A stretch of 40,658 nucleotides of DNA from Alphaproteobacteria bacterium (lineage in GTDB: Bacteria; Pseudomonadota; Alphaproteobacteria; UBA8366; GCA-2717185), in assembly GCA_028822585.1 (NCBI GenBank), contig JAPKDL010000018.1, forward strand, positions 1 through 40,658, given 5' to 3'. The notes beneath the pieces were generated by a model. That model made no database searches and had not been told where the DNA came from. It saw nothing but the letters and a program-made list of their open reading frames with translations. Positions 25,706 to 34,686 of the stretch are shown here, piece by piece (within the stretch, counting starts at the first letter, position 1; every line of letters starts with the position of its first letter). A program made the position numbers and the translations under genes.

Positions 25706-26959
25706 TCAAACAGGCCGAACGATGGCGTGCTTCTTTTTACCCGCCGATATTTTAATGATTCCTTCGGCGTTGATGTAGGATGAGTTGATGATGGCCTTGT
25801 CATTCGCGATCTTAGCGTCATTCACACGACCGCCGCCGCCTTTGATCAACCGTCGCGCTTCACCATTACTCGCGGCCAGATTCGCGCGGCGCAATAATTC
25901 GTAGGCCAGCACCCCGTCGTTCAGTTCTGCTTGGGGAACATCGATACTCGGCAGATCGTTGCCGATGCCGCCATCATCAAATGTTTTGCTAGCCGTGTCT
26001 GAAGCGGCTCTGGTGGCGTCGGCACCATGACATAATTTGGTGGCTTCATTTGCAAGAATTTTTTTAGCTTCGTTAATTTCTGCGCCGTCGAGTTTTTCCA
26101 GGTGTGCAATTTCATCCAATGGCAATTCTGTAAACAGTTTCAGGAAGCGCCCGACATCATCATCATGGGTGTTGCGCCAATATTGCCAGTAGTCATATGC
26201 GGACAGCCGGTCGGCGTTGAGCCAAACGGCGCCGTCTGCAGTTTTCCCCATTTTCGCGCCGGTGGCGGTTGTTAATAGCGGCGTGGTCAGGCCGAACAGG
26301 GTCGTTTGATCGAGTCGACGGGCCAAGTCAATGCCGCTGACAATGTTGCCCCATTGGTCCGACCCGCCCATTTGCAAGCGACAGCCATTGCGGCGCGACA
26401 GTTCCAGAAAATCGTAAGACTGCAACACCATGTAATTAAATTCCAGAAACGATAGTGGTTGTTCCCGATCGAGACGAAGTTTGACCGAATCAAAGGACAA
26501 CATTCGGTTGATGGAAAAATGCCGTCCGTAATCGCGCAGGAAGGATATGTAGGCGAGACCGTCTAGCCAATCGGCGTTGTTGACCATGGCGGCGTCGCAC
26601 GCGCCATCGCCGAAGCTTACATATTTGGTGAAGACGCTTTGAATGCCCCGGATGTTGGCCGTGATATCGGCGTCGCCAAGCAGTCTGCGTTGTTCGTCCT
26701 TGCCGGAAGGGTCGCCGACCTTGGTCGTGCCGCCACCCATCAGAACGACGGGCTTATGGCCAGTTTGTTGCAACAGCCGCAACAACATAATCGGTACAAG
26801 ACTGCCAACATGAAGCGAATCGGCAGTGGCGTCAAAGCCGATATAGGCGGTGACGGTTTCTTCAGTAAACAAATGGTCAAGAGCACCTAAATCCGTGCAT
26901 TGGTGGATAAAGCCACGTTCGGCTGCGGCTTGTAGGAATGCGGAGCGAGGTTTATCCAT
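25706..26959 (-). CDS. tyrS: tyrosyl-tRNA synthetase
   Basis: The 417-residue class I synthetase charges tRNA-Tyr. The nucleotide-binding HVGS signature is at 50-53, the KMSKS-equivalent KMGKT at 236-240 and the tyrosine/tRNA region GGSDQWGN at 198-205. The C-terminal S4-like RNA-binding domain spans about 350-412 ([20 protein letters not shown]). The ATG at 26959 has GGAA upstream. The gene is divergent from anmK with 95 nt between starts. Confidence 0.97.
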   Translation of the reverse strand: MDKPRSAFLQAAAERGFIHQCTDLGALDHLFTEETVTAYIGFDATADSLHVGSLVPIMLLRLLQQTGHKPVVLMGGGTTKVGDPSGKDEQRRLLGDADITANIRGIQSVFTKYVSFGDGACDAAMVNNADWLDGLAYISFLRDYGRHFSINRMLSFDSVKLRLDREQPLSFLEFNYMVLQSYDFLELSRRNGCRLQMGGSDQWGNIVSGIDLARRLDQTTLFGLTTPLLTTATGAKMGKTADGAVWLNADRLSAYDYWQYWRNTHDDDVGRFLKLFTELPLDEIAHLEKLDGAEINEAKKILANEATKLCHGADATRAASDTASKTFDDGGIGNDLPSIDVPQAELNDGVLAYELLRRANLAASNGEARRLIKGGGGRVNDAKIANDKAIINSSYINAEGIIKISAGKKKHAIVRPV

Positions 26960-27054
26960 GTTACAATTCCGATGGTGCTTACGGGAGTTGCTTGCAGGCG
27001 CGGCGCTCGTTTAACACAATCGCGACCGCCCCTCAAACCATACAGGTTTTTTAA

Positions 27055-28176
27055 ATGTCGGAAACCGTATATGCAGGGTCTAGCGCTGGAGGAAAAAGGG
27101 TCTTCCTCGCCATAGGGTTGATGAGCGGCACGTCGCTTGATGGTGTGGACGCCGCGCTCATCCGCACGGACGGCGTCTCGACGGTTGAGGCGCTGGGCGC
27201 GGTGACTATTCCTTATGCCGAAGATCTTCGAAAAAATTTACGCGACGCCATTCGGCGCGCTGAATGGCTGCCAAATACTGGCTCGCTTGCGGCGGCGTTG
27301 ACCCGCGTTCATGCGAACGCCGTGGCCACATTGTCAGCGTCGGTGGGTGTGCCGCTCAACAGCGTTCATGTTATCGGCTTTCACGGACAGACTATCCTGC
27401 ATCGACCGAAAGTAGGCCTGACCTGGCAGATTGGCGACGGTGCCATGCTCGCAGAACTTACCGGTGTTGATGTTGTTTCCGATTTTCGAAGCGCCGATGT
27501 CGAATCCGGCGGCGAGGGCGCGCCGTTGGCGCCAATCTTTCACGCGGCCATCGCCGCCAAATTGAAAAAGCCGGTGGCGATCCTGAATATTGGTGGTGTC
27601 GCTAATGTGACCTGGATTAGTGCCGACGGCGCGTCGTCTTTACTTGCATTTGACACCGGCCCTGGCAATGCAATGATCGATGACTGGATGTTGGCGCATA
27701 TGGGGACGCTGATGGATAAAGATGGCGCTTTGGCGGCCCGCGGACAGGTGCATGACGATATTCTCGCCGGATTGATGGGGAACGATTATTTTGACAGGCC
27801 GCCGCCAAAATCGCTGGATCGCAATGCATTCAGTGCAAAACCCGTTGCGAATTTGTCGCCATCCGACGGCGCGGCGACCCTTACAGCGTTTACGGTGGCG
27901 GCTGTGGGGCGTGCGCTGGATCATTTTTCGACCGCGCCTGCCCGGTGGCTGGTTTGTGGTGGGGGACGGAGGAACCCGACGTTGATGTCGATGTTGGCGG
28001 TGCGCATCCAGGCACCGCTTGAGCCGATAGAAGCGATTGGATTGGACGGCGATTCCCTTGAGGCGCAAGCCTTCGGGTACCTCGCCGTGCGCCATTTGCG
28101 CGGACTGCCCATCAGTTTTCCGACCACCACCGGCGTCTCGACGGCAATGTCTGGCGGCAGCCTAGATGAAGGCTGA
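27055..28176 (+). CDS. anmK: anhydro-N-acetylmuramic acid kinase
   Basis: The 373-residue sugar kinase turns anhydroMurNAc from cell-wall recycling into MurNAc-6-phosphate. The signature GLMSGTSLDGVDAAL is at 21-35, IGFHGQTILHRP at about 108-119 and FDTGPGNAMIDDWM at about 199-212, with the catalytic Asp in the last or nearby. VCGGGRRNPTLM fits the C-terminal nucleotide region. Downstream recycling genes (etherase murQ) are not in the window. It is convergent with the hydrolase gene, with a 14-nt gap. Confidence 0.95.
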   Translation: MSETVYAGSSAGGKRVFLAIGLMSGTSLDGVDAALIRTDGVSTVEALGAVTIPYAEDLRKNLRDAIRRAEWLPNTGSLAAALTRVHANAVATLSASVGVPLNSVHVIGFHGQTILHRPKVGLTWQIGDGAMLAELTGVDVVSDFRSADVESGGEGAPLAPIFHAAIAAKLKKPVAILNIGGVANVTWISADGASSLLAFDTGPGNAMIDDWMLAHMGTLMDKDGALAARGQVHDDILAGLMGNDYFDRPPPKSLDRNAFSAKPVANLSPSDGAATLTAFTVAAVGRALDHFSTAPARWLVCGGGRRNPTLMSMLAVRIQAPLEPIEAIGLDGDSLEAQAFGYLAVRHLRGLPISFPTTTGVSTAMSGGSLDEG

Positions 28177-28190
28177 TGGGCCTGGCGGCG

Positions 28191-28850
28191 TTATTTCGCC
28201 GCTTCGCCTTCGTCGGACATCGCGCGGTCAATATAACCGCCGACCTGCTTGTCCAATTTATCGATTTTCCCGTGAAAAAAGTGGTTCGCGCCGCTGATTG
28301 TTTCCAAATCGATGGTGATGCCTTTTTGCTGGCGTAACTTATCGATCAGCTTATCCACGGCGCTTGGTGGGACGACGTCGTCTTTATCGCCACGCAGAAC
28401 CAGGCCCGAGGACGGGCAGGGCGCCAAAAACGAGAAGTCGAACATATTCGCGGGCGGCGCCACAGAAATGAAACTGTCGATTTCCGGTCGCCGCATCAAA
28501 AGCTGCATGCCAATCCAGGCGCCGAACGAAAATCCAGCGACCCAACATTGCGACGAATCTTCGTTGTAGGATTGCAACCAATCCAACGCCGTCGCGGCGT
28601 CTGACAATTCGCCTTCACCGCGTGAAAACGTGCCTTGGGAGCGCCCTACGCCTCGAAAATTGAACCGAAGGCACGCAAACCCCCGTTGGGCGAAGGCATG
28701 ATATAGCGTGTAAACGACCTTGTTGTTCATCGTCCCGCCGTGTTGGGGATGGGGATGTAAGATGAGCGCGATGGGGGCGTTTGGTTCTTTGGCGGGCAAG
28801 TAACGAGCCTCAATGCGGCCTTCGGGTCCGTTGATGATGATCTCTGGCAT
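28191..28850 (-). CDS. alpha/beta hydrolase (219 aa)
   Basis: A small alpha/beta hydrolase with HPHPQHGGTMNN at 32-43 (oxyanion region), nucleophile Ser108 in GFSFGA, Asp157 in GDKDDVV and His190 in GANHFF. The start at 28850 (MPEIIINGPEG) has GGAG 7 nt upstream; an upstream in-frame Met at 28904 would add 18 residues without a clear ribosome site. The substrate is unknown. In several alphaproteobacteria a similar hydrolase sits next to the cysteine desulfurase and suf genes, to my recollection, so the position may be conserved. Confidence 0.88.
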   Translation of the reverse strand: MPEIIINGPEGRIEARYLPAKEPNAPIALILHPHPQHGGTMNNKVVYTLYHAFAQRGFACLRFNFRGVGRSQGTFSRGEGELSDAATALDWLQSYNEDSSQCWVAGFSFGAWIGMQLLMRRPEIDSFISVAPPANMFDFSFLAPCPSSGLVLRGDKDDVVPPSAVDKLIDKLRQQKGITIDLETISGANHFFHGKIDKLDKQVGGYIDRAMSDEGEAAK

Positions 28851-28930
28851 TTGGTCTCCAGTAAAGTATTTGTTCGGCGCTATATGTTTTGGCGTCGTCT
28901 TCAAATCGGCGGCCTAGTTATGTCCTGTAA

Positions 28931-29028
28931 ACCCTTGAAGGGTAAGGTGGAAGAACCCGGCAAACTTGACGGGTGATTGCGGACGCCTATATCCTTGTAA
29001 GGATGTAAATAGTCTATCCGATTTCGGA
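28931..29028 (+). promoter_or_regulatory. cluster of palindromes on the cysE promoter region
   Basis: Four short dyads lie in 98 nt. ACCCTT-G-AAGGGT is at 28931-28943 and ATCCTT-GT-AAGGAT at 28991-29004; these two share the pattern AYCCTT/AAGGRT. ACCCG and CGGGT (28955-28959, 28970-28974) flank the -35. TCCGA-TT-TCGGA is at 29017-29028. The second related dyad begins inside the -10 element. This is the geometry of operators for a repressor, but no regulator is identified. Confidence 0.5.
28966..28993 (+). promoter_or_regulatory. candidate sigma-70 promoter for the cysE operon
   Basis: TTGACG (28966-28971) and TATATC (28988-28993) with a 16-nt spacer; the -35 matches consensus at five positions and the -10 at four. 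Transcription would begin near 29000, giving a leader of about 100 nt before cysE. Confidence 0.5.
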
Positions 29029-29098
29029 CGTCAAAGCGTGAACCTTTAATATTGGCGTTGTTGTCGTCAATTACATGGAAAATTTTATCGGAAATGTG

Positions 29099-29863
29099 AT
29101 GTTCAAGACCTTCCGTCATGAAATCCGCAGTGTCATGGTGCGTGATCCCGCAGCCCGGTCGTGGTTGGAGGTTGTTGTTTGCTATCCTGGTTTTCACGCC
29201 GCGATGTTGCATCGGGCGTCAAGTTGGTTGTGGTGGCACCATTGTTATTTGCTAGGGCGTGCGTTGTCGCAGTTGGCGCGGGCTTTTACGGGCATAGAAA
29301 TTCATCCCGCCGCGAAAATAGGGCCGGGGTTTTTCGTCGATCACGGCATGGGCGTGGTTATTGGTGAAACGGCGGAATTGGGCCGCAATGTTACGCTGTA
29401 TCATGACGTTACGTTGGGCGGCGTATCACCGGCTGTCGAATCCGAATCTCAACGCAACCAAAAACGGCATCCGACGCTTGAAGATGATGTGATTGTTGGA
29501 TCTGGCGCACAAATATTAGGTCCAATTACTGTTGGCACCGGCGCACGTGTCGGCGCGAATGCGGTTGTGACGAAGGACGTGGCGCCAAACACTACAGTCG
29601 TTGGCATTCCCGCCCGCGCGGTTGTGCGAGAGCGTGGGGCCGAAAGCGTCGAATTCGCACCCTATGGCACGCCCATGGGCGATTTTCCGGACCCGGTGGC
29701 GAGAGCGCTTGAAGGCTTGATGGATCAGGTGACGAGTTTGAAGACTAGGATTAGCGAATTGGAAACGCAGGTTGAAAGCATAGACGCGACCTGTCGTCCT
29801 ATCCCGTTTGACTCGGATGATATAGGTTCTGGAGACGCGGGCCCCAAAGTGGGGCGAAGTTAA
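29099..29863 (+). CDS. cysE: serine O-acetyltransferase
   Basis: The enzyme makes O-acetylserine, the direct precursor of cysteine. The start chosen is ATG 29099 (MFKTFRHEIR), which has GGAA 7 nt upstream and matches the family N-terminus; an ATG at 29075 in frame has no ribosome site. The left-handed beta-helix shows hexapeptide repeats, DHGMGVVIGETA at 81-92 with Asp81 and His82, HDVTLGGVS at 102-110 and His124 in KRHPTL. Residues about 215-240 form a short coiled coil (VTSLKTRISELETQVE) not usual in the E. coli enzyme. The tail ends GPKVGRS without the C-terminal Ile that binds cysteine synthase in E. coli. It probably leads the operon running to tenA. Confidence 0.94.
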   Translation: MFKTFRHEIRSVMVRDPAARSWLEVVVCYPGFHAAMLHRASSWLWWHHCYLLGRALSQLARAFTGIEIHPAAKIGPGFFVDHGMGVVIGETAELGRNVTLYHDVTLGGVSPAVESESQRNQKRHPTLEDDVIVGSGAQILGPITVGTGARVGANAVVTKDVAPNTTVVGIPARAVVRERGAESVEFAPYGTPMGDFPDPVARALEGLMDQVTSLKTRISELETQVESIDATCRPIPFDSDDIGSGDAGPKVGRS

Positions 29864-29906
29864 AGCGTTAGTGTTAAGGACGCCCAAATAATAGGAGTGG
29901 TGTGAA

Positions 29907-30374
29907 GTGCGATTGAGCACGAAGGGAAGATACGCCGTCATGGCGATGGCCGATCTTGCAATTAATGGTAATGGCGGCCCTGTTACCTTAGCGGATATAG
30001 CGTCTCGGCAGGAAATTTCATTGTCCTATATGGAGCAATTATTCGCCAAGTTGCGGCGCGCTGAACTTGTAAAAAGCGTGCGCGGGCCCGGTGGTGGTTA
30101 TCTGTTGGGGCATACTTCCAAGGAAACCCGTATTTCCGATATCATTCGGGCTGTGGATGAAACAATTCAGATTATCCGTTGTAAAGCCGGATCGCCACAA
30201 GGCTGTATGGCGAGCAAAGGGCGTTGCATCACTCATGACCTTTGGGAAGAACTGGAAAATCACATTCATTTGTTTCTCAGTTCCTTGTCGTTGGAAGATG
30301 TCATTGAGCGGCGCATCCTTGGTGCCAGCGGTGTTTCCCATCGAAATGAGCTGCCCGTCGCCGTCGCGCGATAA
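29907..30374 (+). CDS. Rrf2 family regulator, IscR-like with Fe-S ligands
   Basis: The 155-residue winged-helix regulator starts at GTG with GGAG 9 nt upstream. The HTH is MRLSTKGRYAVMAMADLA plus SLSYMEQLFAKLR (about 1-50), with the wing RGPGGGYLL. Cys92, Cys100, Cys107 and His110 are placed as in IscR (E. coli Cys92, 98, 104 and His107), so a [2Fe-2S] cluster is expected. IscR senses Fe-S status and represses the isc genes. The position before a desulfurase and ferredoxin supports the same job. It follows cysE by 43 nt, probably in the same transcript. Confidence 0.9.
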   Translation: MRLSTKGRYAVMAMADLAINGNGGPVTLADIASRQEISLSYMEQLFAKLRRAELVKSVRGPGGGYLLGHTSKETRISDIIRAVDETIQIIRCKAGSPQGCMASKGRCITHDLWEELENHIHLFLSSLSLEDVIERRILGASGVSHRNELPVAVAR

Positions 30375-30399
30375 ATCTTAATTAGGTTTCGACGCTGCG

Positions 30400-31518
30400 A
30401 TGACGGTCTATCTTGACTACAATGCGACGGCACCAATGCACGACGCTGTCTTTGATATAATGACAACCGTTTTGCGTGAAACCGGAAACGCTTCGTCGGT
30501 TCATCAATTTGGCCGTCGGGCGCGAAACCATGTGGAATCGTCGCGCCGTGATGTCGCTGCCCTTGTGGGTGCCCGTGCACAGAACGTCGTATTTACGGGC
30601 GGCGGGACGGAAGCAAACAATTTGGCGCTTGCATGCTCGACGGGGTCGCTACTGATCGTAGCTGCGACAGAGCATGTGTCCGTATTAGAGGCTGCGGAAA
30701 ATATCGAAATCGTACCGGTGGATGCGCGCGGTCTCATAGACCTTGAGGTGCTAGAAACGCGGTTGGCGTTGGGTGAGGGGCCGACGATCGTGTCGGTGAT
30801 GGCGGCGAATAATGAAACGGGGGTCCTCCAACCGATCGCCGAAATCGCAAAACTTGTTCATGCCCACGGCGCCTTGTTGCATTCTGATTTCATTCAGGCG
30901 GCGGGGCGGGTCGAGCTGGACATGAACCGGGATGGCGTTGATTTCGCGAGTTTGTCCGCTCACAAAATTGGGGGACCGCAAGGCGTCGGTGCCTTAATTA
31001 TGCGCGATGACGCCGCGCCAACGCCCTTGATTCGCGGCGGGGGACAGGAACGAGGCCATCGAGCGGGTACGGAAAATGTGGCCGGGATCGCGGGCTTCGG
31101 GGCGGCGGCGCGGTTGGCGGGCGCCGCAATTGGTAACATGGCGGAGGTGGAACGTCTCCGGAATGATTTGGAAAAGCGAGTGCTTGAGATTGCGCCCGGC
31201 GCTGTCGTGTTCGATCAGGGCGCGCCCCGGCTACCAAACACAAGCTGTCTCGCTATGCCGGGGGTGAAAGCAGAAATTCAAATTATGGGTTTGGATTTAG
31301 CTGGTGTGGCGGTAAGCGCAGGATCCGCCTGTTCATCGGGCAAGGTTCAGCCCAGTCATGTATTGAGTGCTATGGGGGTTGAGGCGGCGACCGCAGCTTG
31401 CGCAATACGCATTAGTCTGGGATTAGCGACGACGGCGGCGGATATTGACGAATTTCTGGATGCCTGGGGCTCATTTATTCACCGCGTTGCAAAATATGAC
31501 GCCCCATCTGGGAAATGA
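30400..31518 (+). CDS. cysteine desulfurase, NifS/IscS type (group I)
   Basis: The 372-residue PLP enzyme removes sulfur from cysteine as an enzyme-bound persulfide. It shows YLDYNATAP at 4-12, His92 in TEHVSV, Asp163 and Gln166 in HSDFIQAAG, the PLP Lys189 in SAHKIGGPQG and the active Cys311 in GSACSSGK. The active Cys sits in the long mobile loop of group I, unlike the SufS-type enzyme at 36770. It is shorter than E. coli IscS. It lies 25 nt after the IscR-like gene and 3 nt before the ferredoxin gene. Confidence 0.93.
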   Translation: MTVYLDYNATAPMHDAVFDIMTTVLRETGNASSVHQFGRRARNHVESSRRDVAALVGARAQNVVFTGGGTEANNLALACSTGSLLIVAATEHVSVLEAAENIEIVPVDARGLIDLEVLETRLALGEGPTIVSVMAANNETGVLQPIAEIAKLVHAHGALLHSDFIQAAGRVELDMNRDGVDFASLSAHKIGGPQGVGALIMRDDAAPTPLIRGGGQERGHRAGTENVAGIAGFGAAARLAGAAIGNMAEVERLRNDLEKRVLEIAPGAVVFDQGAPRLPNTSCLAMPGVKAEIQIMGLDLAGVAVSAGSACSSGKVQPSHVLSAMGVEAATAACAIRISLGLATTAADIDEFLDAWGSFIHRVAKYDAPSGK

Positions 31519-31521
31519 TTG

Positions 31522-31854
31522 ATGCCTAAAATGATTTTTGTGGAAGCGGACGGGAACCGTCGCGAGATTGCGGCGGAGGCTGGACGCTCCGTCCTTGAAA
31601 TTGCGCATGCGAATAATATCGACATTGAAGGCGCCTGCGAGGGCGCACTGGCGTGTTCGACATGCCATGTCGTTGTTGACCAGGACTGGTTTGAGAGGCT
31701 CCCGGCACCGAGCGAGGACGAAGAAGATATGCTCGACCTGGCGTTCGGCCTGACGCGCTGGTCTCGGCTCGGCTGTCAATTGGAATTAACCGCCGAATTG
31801 GACGGACTCGTGGTGGAATTGCCCACGGAAACCAGAAACCTTTTGTTGGAATAA
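31522..31854 (+). CDS. 2Fe-2S ferredoxin, adrenodoxin/ISC type
   Basis: The 110-residue ferredoxin has ligands Cys39, Cys45, Cys48 and Cys85 (CEGALACSTCHVVV, then SRLGCQLEL), the C-x5-C-x2-C pattern of ISC-type ferredoxins that deliver electrons for Fe-S assembly. A TTG codon precedes the ATG, which I take as the start. It follows the desulfurase stop by 3 nt, so the two are probably translated from one message. The acidic EDEEDMLDLAF helix is the usual partner-binding surface. Confidence 0.94.
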   Translation: MPKMIFVEADGNRREIAAEAGRSVLEIAHANNIDIEGACEGALACSTCHVVVDQDWFERLPAPSEDEEDMLDLAFGLTRWSRLGCQLELTAELDGLVVELPTETRNLLLE

Positions 31855-31876
31855 ATACAATTAACGCGGCGATGTG

Positions 31877-32548
31877 ATGACAATATATAATTTGTACGAA
31901 ACCCTTACGGTAGGTTGTGGTGACGATTGGGCGGCGTATATCCAGCATGAATTTGTTCGTGGCCTTGGCGACGGGACATTGCCGCGCACATCGTTTCAAT
32001 ATTATCTTCGGCAGGATTATTTGTTCCTGATCCATTTCGCCCGCGCACACGCCTTGGCGGCCTTCCAGGCGGATACGCTGGAAGATTTGCGACAATCAGC
32101 GGCGACGGTTTCGGCAATTCTCGACGGAGAAATGCAATTGCACGTCACGTTCTGCGCCGGATGGGGCATAACCGAAGCACAAATGGCGGCCACGCCTGAA
32201 GACCCCGCCAACATGGCCTATACACGCTATGTCCTGGAACGTGGTCTTGCGGGGGATGGGTTGGATTTAGCGGTCGCATTGGCGCCCTGCATTGTCGGCT
32301 ATGCGGAAGTGGCGGCGTTTCTGAAATCTGACCCCGATACAGTCCTTGACGGGAATCCTTATCGCGAATGGATCGAGACCTATGCGGCGGATGACTATCA
32401 AGAAGTCGCGTGGGGACATGCGGCCCAATTGGATCGATTGTTGGCGGCGCGTGGTGGACCGGGGCGGCTTCGCGCACTGTCGAAAACATTTCATGATGCG
32501 ACGCGGCTTGAGATCGGTTTTTGGCAAATGGGCCTGGATCGAGCCTAA
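31877..32548 (+). CDS. tenA: TenA family thiaminase II / aminopyrimidine aminohydrolase
   Basis: The 223-residue helical protein salvages the pyrimidine part of degraded thiamine. Catalytic residues expected in the family are seen: Asp47 (RQDYLF), Tyr116 or near it, Cys138 (LAPCIVGYAEV) and Glu212 (LEIGFW). The start is ATG 31877; a GTG directly before it is also possible, and the ribosome site is weak. It lies 22 nt after the ferredoxin gene, so it probably belongs to the cysE-iscR-desulfurase-ferredoxin transcript. No other thiamine gene is nearby, which makes the placement unusual. Confidence 0.88.
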   Translation: MTIYNLYETLTVGCGDDWAAYIQHEFVRGLGDGTLPRTSFQYYLRQDYLFLIHFARAHALAAFQADTLEDLRQSAATVSAILDGEMQLHVTFCAGWGITEAQMAATPEDPANMAYTRYVLERGLAGDGLDLAVALAPCIVGYAEVAAFLKSDPDTVLDGNPYREWIETYAADDYQEVAWGHAAQLDRLLAARGGPGRLRALSKTFHDATRLEIGFWQMGLDRA

Positions 32549-32643
32549 GAGAGAATATTTCTACACTAAACATTGCGTCTTTACGATATTTCCCCCAAAA
32601 ATTCGTTTTAGGGCTTGAAATTGTGGTGATTAGAGAACATTTA

Positions 32644-32672
32644 CCAATCCGTACTAAATTCGTACGGATTGG
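32644..32672 (+). promoter_or_regulatory. perfect 11-bp dyad at the suf regulator gene, candidate operator
   Basis: Arms CCAATCCGTAC (32644-32654) and GTACGGATTGG (32662-32672) flank TAAATTC. The last two bases are also the first two of the GGAGG ribosome site (32671-32675) of the Rrf2 gene starting at 32681. Dyads of this size are bound by Rrf2 regulators, so autoregulation is likely, but the site could equally act as an mRNA stem hiding the ribosome site. Confidence 0.65.
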
Positions 32673-32680
32673 AGGCGGAT

Positions 32681-33169
32681 GTGTTTAAAATTAGTCGGAT
32701 GATCGATTATGGCGTGGTTATTATGTCACAGTTGGCGCATACGCAACGGGAGGTGATGACGGCACCGGAAATTTCGGGTGCCACCGGTTTGCCAATGCCA
32801 TCGGTTTCGAAAGTGCTGAAATCTCTGGGGCGTAGCGATATAGTTAACTCTCATCGCGGTGTGCATGGCGGCTACTCGTTGGCTCGGCGGCCAGACGACA
32901 TCACGCTGGCGGATATTATTGAAACATTAGAAGGGCCGGTCGCCTTAACTGCGTGCGTCGATGGCTCGGATGACCAATGCAAGGTCGAAACCTTGTGCCC
33001 GATCCGAGGTGGCTGGGAAAAGGTGAACTTCGCCATCCGCAATGCGTTGGAGGAAGTGACGTTGAGCGAGCTTTCTACTTTCTCGGAATTCCCGTTGCCC
33101 AAACCGGTGGCGGACGACGCAGATAAATTAGCCCAGCAAGATACGTATAAGAATACGGGAGTTCAATAA
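32681..33169 (+). CDS. Rrf2 family regulator of the suf operon
   Basis: The 162-residue regulator starts at GTG with a strong GGAGG 5 nt upstream ([19 protein letters not shown]). The HTH spans about 5-52 ([15 protein letters not shown]) with the wing [10 protein letters not shown]. Cys92, Cys100 and Cys106 in [18 protein letters not shown] are positioned for a [2Fe-2S] or similar cluster. It is clearly different from the IscR-like regulator at 29907 and begins the suf operon; sufB follows after 2 nt. It probably represses suf when Fe-S supply is sufficient, acting at the dyad just upstream. Confidence 0.9.
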   Translation: MFKISRMIDYGVVIMSQLAHTQREVMTAPEISGATGLPMPSVSKVLKSLGRSDIVNSHRGVHGGYSLARRPDDITLADIIETLEGPVALTACVDGSDDQCKVETLCPIRGGWEKVNFAIRNALEEVTLSELSTFSEFPLPKPVADDADKLAQQDTYKNTGVQ

Positions 33170-33171
33170 TA

Positions 33172-34629
33172 ATGGCGGCGACGAGCGAAACCGTAGAGCA
33201 AGTGCAGACCTTAGCCGATGACGGTTACAAGCACGGCTTTGTTACGGATATCGAAATGGAAACCGCGCCGAAGGGATTGAGCGAGGATACTGTCCGCTTC
33301 ATTTCGGCGAAAAAGAATGAACCCGAATGGTTGTTGGAATGGCGCCTGACGGCGTACCGCCATTGGCTCACCATGCCCGAACCGACATGGTCCAAGGTGT
33401 CCTTCCCACCGATCGACTATCAAGATTCCTATTATTTTGCGGCGCCCAAAAGCGACAAGGATAAACCAAAGAGCCTGGATGAAATTGATCCCAAGCTCTT
33501 AGAGACCTACGAAAAACTCGGCATTCCACTTTTGGAGCAGGAAATGCTGGCTGGTGTGGCGGTGGATGCCGTGTTTGACAGTGTTTCCGTAGCGACGACA
33601 TACAAAAAGAAACTCGAAGAGGTCGGTGTTATTTTCGGATCGATTTCCGATGCGATTCAAACCCACCCCGAACTGATCCGAAAATATCTGGGGTCGGTGG
33701 TGCCTTATGGTGACAACAAACACGCGGCGCTGAATAGCGCGGTCTTTACCGACGGGTCCTTTGTGTACATTCCCAAGGGCGTGCGATGCCCGATGGAGTT
33801 GTCCACGTATTTCCGGATTAATGCGGAAAATACCGGCCAATTCGAACGCACGTTGATCATCGCGGACGAAGGATCTTATGTCAGCTATCTTGAAGGCTGC
33901 ACGGCGCCGCAGCGCGACGAAAACCAACTGCACGCCGCCGTGGTCGAATTGGTCACGCTCGACGACGCGGAAATAAAATATTCGACGGTGCAGAACTGGT
34001 ATCCTGGCGATGAAGAGGGGCGCGGTGGTATTTATAACTTCGTCACCAAGCGCGGCTTGTGCCAGGGGCGGAATTCGAAAATTGCCTGGACTCAGGTGGA
34101 AACGGGCTCGGCGATTACCTGGAAATATCCAAGCTGCATCCTGAAAGGCGACAATTCGATCGGTGAATTTTATTCCGTGGCGATCACCAACAATATGCAG
34201 CAGGCGGACACCGGTACGAAGATGATCCACATCGGCAAGAATACGCGCTCGACGATTGTGTCGAAGGGTATTTCGGCGGGGCGTGCGGATCAAAGTTATC
34301 GTGGGTTGGTTAAAATCCTGGCCGGCGCCGAAGGCGCGCGGAATCATACACAATGTGACAGTTTGTTGATCGGCGACCAATGTGGAGCGCATACGGTGCC
34401 ATATATCGAATGCGCCAACCCGACCGCCAGCGTCGAACATGAAGCGACCACGGCCAAGATCAATGATGACCAGTTATTTTATTGCCAGCAACGTGGACTG
34501 AACGAAGAAGAAGCCGTTTCGTTGATCGTCAATGGTTTTTGCAAGGATGTGATGAAAACGCTGCCGATGGAATTCGCGGTCGAAGCACAGAAATTGATTG
34601 GAATTAGTCTTGAAGGCAGCGTCGGATAA
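33172..34629 (+). CDS. sufB: Fe-S cluster assembly scaffold SufB
   Basis: The 485-residue scaffold works in the SufBC2D complex. Family markers are visible: [10 protein letters not shown]-like [17 protein letters not shown] at 45-61, [53 protein letters not shown] (quoted in part) and [21 protein letters not shown]. The Cys in HTQCDSLL corresponds to the sulfur-accepting Cys of E. coli SufB (Cys405). The ATG follows the regulator stop by 2 nt. Confidence 0.97.
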   Translation: MAATSETVEQVQTLADDGYKHGFVTDIEMETAPKGLSEDTVRFISAKKNEPEWLLEWRLTAYRHWLTMPEPTWSKVSFPPIDYQDSYYFAAPKSDKDKPKSLDEIDPKLLETYEKLGIPLLEQEMLAGVAVDAVFDSVSVATTYKKKLEEVGVIFGSISDAIQTHPELIRKYLGSVVPYGDNKHAALNSAVFTDGSFVYIPKGVRCPMELSTYFRINAENTGQFERTLIIADEGSYVSYLEGCTAPQRDENQLHAAVVELVTLDDAEIKYSTVQNWYPGDEEGRGGIYNFVTKRGLCQGRNSKIAWTQVETGSAITWKYPSCILKGDNSIGEFYSVAITNNMQQADTGTKMIHIGKNTRSTIVSKGISAGRADQSYRGLVKILAGAEGARNHTQCDSLLIGDQCGAHTVPYIECANPTASVEHEATTAKINDDQLFYCQQRGLNEEEAVSLIVNGFCKDVMKTLPMEFAVEAQKLIGISLEGSVG

Positions 34630-34686
34630 CGCTGCGCGAGTCTATTCAAGATTTTGGGGCAATGACTTTAGGAACGAAAGAAAACA

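Noticed and set aside
28901-29212. Minus-strand open frame (103 codons) across the cysE promoter
   Set aside because: It overlaps the cysE start and the palindrome cluster and shows no domain; the region reads better as regulatory DNA.
33499-34440. Minus-strand open frame (313 codons) inside sufB
   Set aside because: Antisense to a conserved gene with clear motifs; composition is shadow-like and no ribosome site was seen.
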